Below are positions 63,679 through 64,000 of a DNA stretch of 64,000 nucleotides, piece after piece. Numbering within the stretch: the stretch's first letter is position 1; every line of letters starts with the position of its first letter. The stretch is from Desulforegulaceae bacterium (lineage in GTDB: Bacteria; Desulfobacterota; Desulfobacteria; Desulfobacterales; JACKCP01). The translations under genes and the position numbers were made by a program. The stretch spans positions 62,001 through 126,000 of the forward strand of contig JAVETN010000002.1 of assembly GCA_034006035.1 (NCBI GenBank), written 5' to 3'. The notes below the pieces were generated by a model, which made no database searches, was not told the DNA's origin, and saw nothing but the letters and a program-made list of their open reading frames with translations.

Positions 63679-64000
63679 TGTTTTCAGAAAGCTCAAGACT
63701 TGTCTACTCTTCTGTAATGCCCGAAATAGACAAAAAAACAATTTTTGAATTCGGACTTTCAGGTGAAGTGTTGATGGAAAACGCAGGAAGGGGCTGTGTC
63801 CGTGTTCTTGAAGAAAACATTGATATCTTCAAGAAAAAAATTGTTATTGTTTGTGGTCCGGGAAATAACGGAGGAGACGGATTTGTAATTGGAAGATATC
63901 TTTTTAAAAAAGCCCTTGATCTGAAAATTGTTTTTTTATCCAGTTCCAAAAAGCTTCCTGAAGATGCCCTTTTAAATTATCAAAGAGCAAAAAAGCTTGG
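63678..64000 (+). CDS. nnr: NAD(P)H-hydrate epimerase/dehydratase (YjeF N-terminal domain), truncated by the window edge
   Basis: The first 107 residues of a NAD(P)HX repair protein are visible. ATG 63678-63680 overlaps the pdxJ stop. The YjeF_N fold begins with a helix (VMPEIDKKTIFEFGLSGEVL), the metal-binding MENAGRG, and the NAD-binding loop VCGPGNNGGDGFVIGR. These residues belong to the epimerase half. Whether the dehydratase (YjeF_C) domain is fused lies beyond the window. Usually acpS lies between pdxJ and this gene; here it is missing, so pdxJ and nnr are directly coupled. Confidence 0.9.
   Translation, partial: MFSESSRLVYSSVMPEIDKKTIFEFGLSGEVLMENAGRGCVRVLEENIDIFKKKIVIVCGPGNNGGDGFVIGRYLFKKALDLKIVFLSSSKKLPEDALLNYQRAKKL

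Overview
The window is a 64 kb piece of an AT-rich bacterial chromosome, by eye roughly 35% G+C, with dense genes and short spacers. It points to a diderm, flagellated, anaerobic deltaproteobacterium of the Desulfobacterota (Desulfobacterales-like). The reasons are a TonB/ExbB/ExbD system, FadL and lipoproteins (outer membrane), a FlgM gene preceded by the small FlgM-associated gene typical of sulfate reducers, an ArsR-methyltransferase regulator next to ahcY, a YedF selenium-type protein, a ferredoxin-nitroreductase, and the gene order phoH - HDIG protein - ybeY - pdxJ - nnr. The lineage is an inference from gene content; no rRNA is present. I see no phage, insertion sequence or CRISPR array.

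Region 1 (1-12276, all minus strand) is one very compact gene run that reads from a DUF3450-like coiled-coil protein through a TtpC-like ExbB protein, a natural ExbB-ExbD fusion, TonB, a TPR protein and a periplasmic M16 metallopeptidase, to the YejA-B-E-F peptide ABC importer. The order implies energised outer-membrane uptake, periplasmic proteolysis and inner-membrane peptide import. This resembles the logic of Fus-type protein piracy, but no TonB-dependent receptor is in view. It is the most interesting locus here.

Region 2 (12389-21489) holds a CbiX chelatase and a glycosyltransferase (minus), a HAD phosphatase, a ferredoxin-nitroreductase, a zinc-ribbon FapA/DUF342 protein, a DtxR-family regulator with a pseudopilin-like partner, and HDOD and CheR proteins (minus).

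Region 3 (21741-33966) is mostly housekeeping: SahR-like regulator with ahcY, panB, hisS-aspS, a Ca2+/cation antiporter, tRNA-Asn, a hydantoinase/oxoprolinase-family protein, a histone-deacetylase-family amidohydrolase and epmA.

Region 4 (34120-52029) carries signal transduction (a chemoreceptor, a kinase/NtrC-type pair behind a sigma-54 promoter, and a pseudo-receiver kinase with an HD-GYP regulator). It also has a TPR lipoprotein, a TraB/PrgY protein, a FadL-VolA phospholipid-scavenging pair, a CoA-binding protein and polA.

Region 5 (52181-64000) contains YedF, a split LysO lysine exporter, a class II aldolase, a NUDIX hydrolase, flgM with two small flagellar-type genes, mazG and cvpA, and the phoH-HDIG-ybeY-pdxJ-nnr series. 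The phoH gene is preceded by a promoter that runs straight into a terminator-like hairpin.
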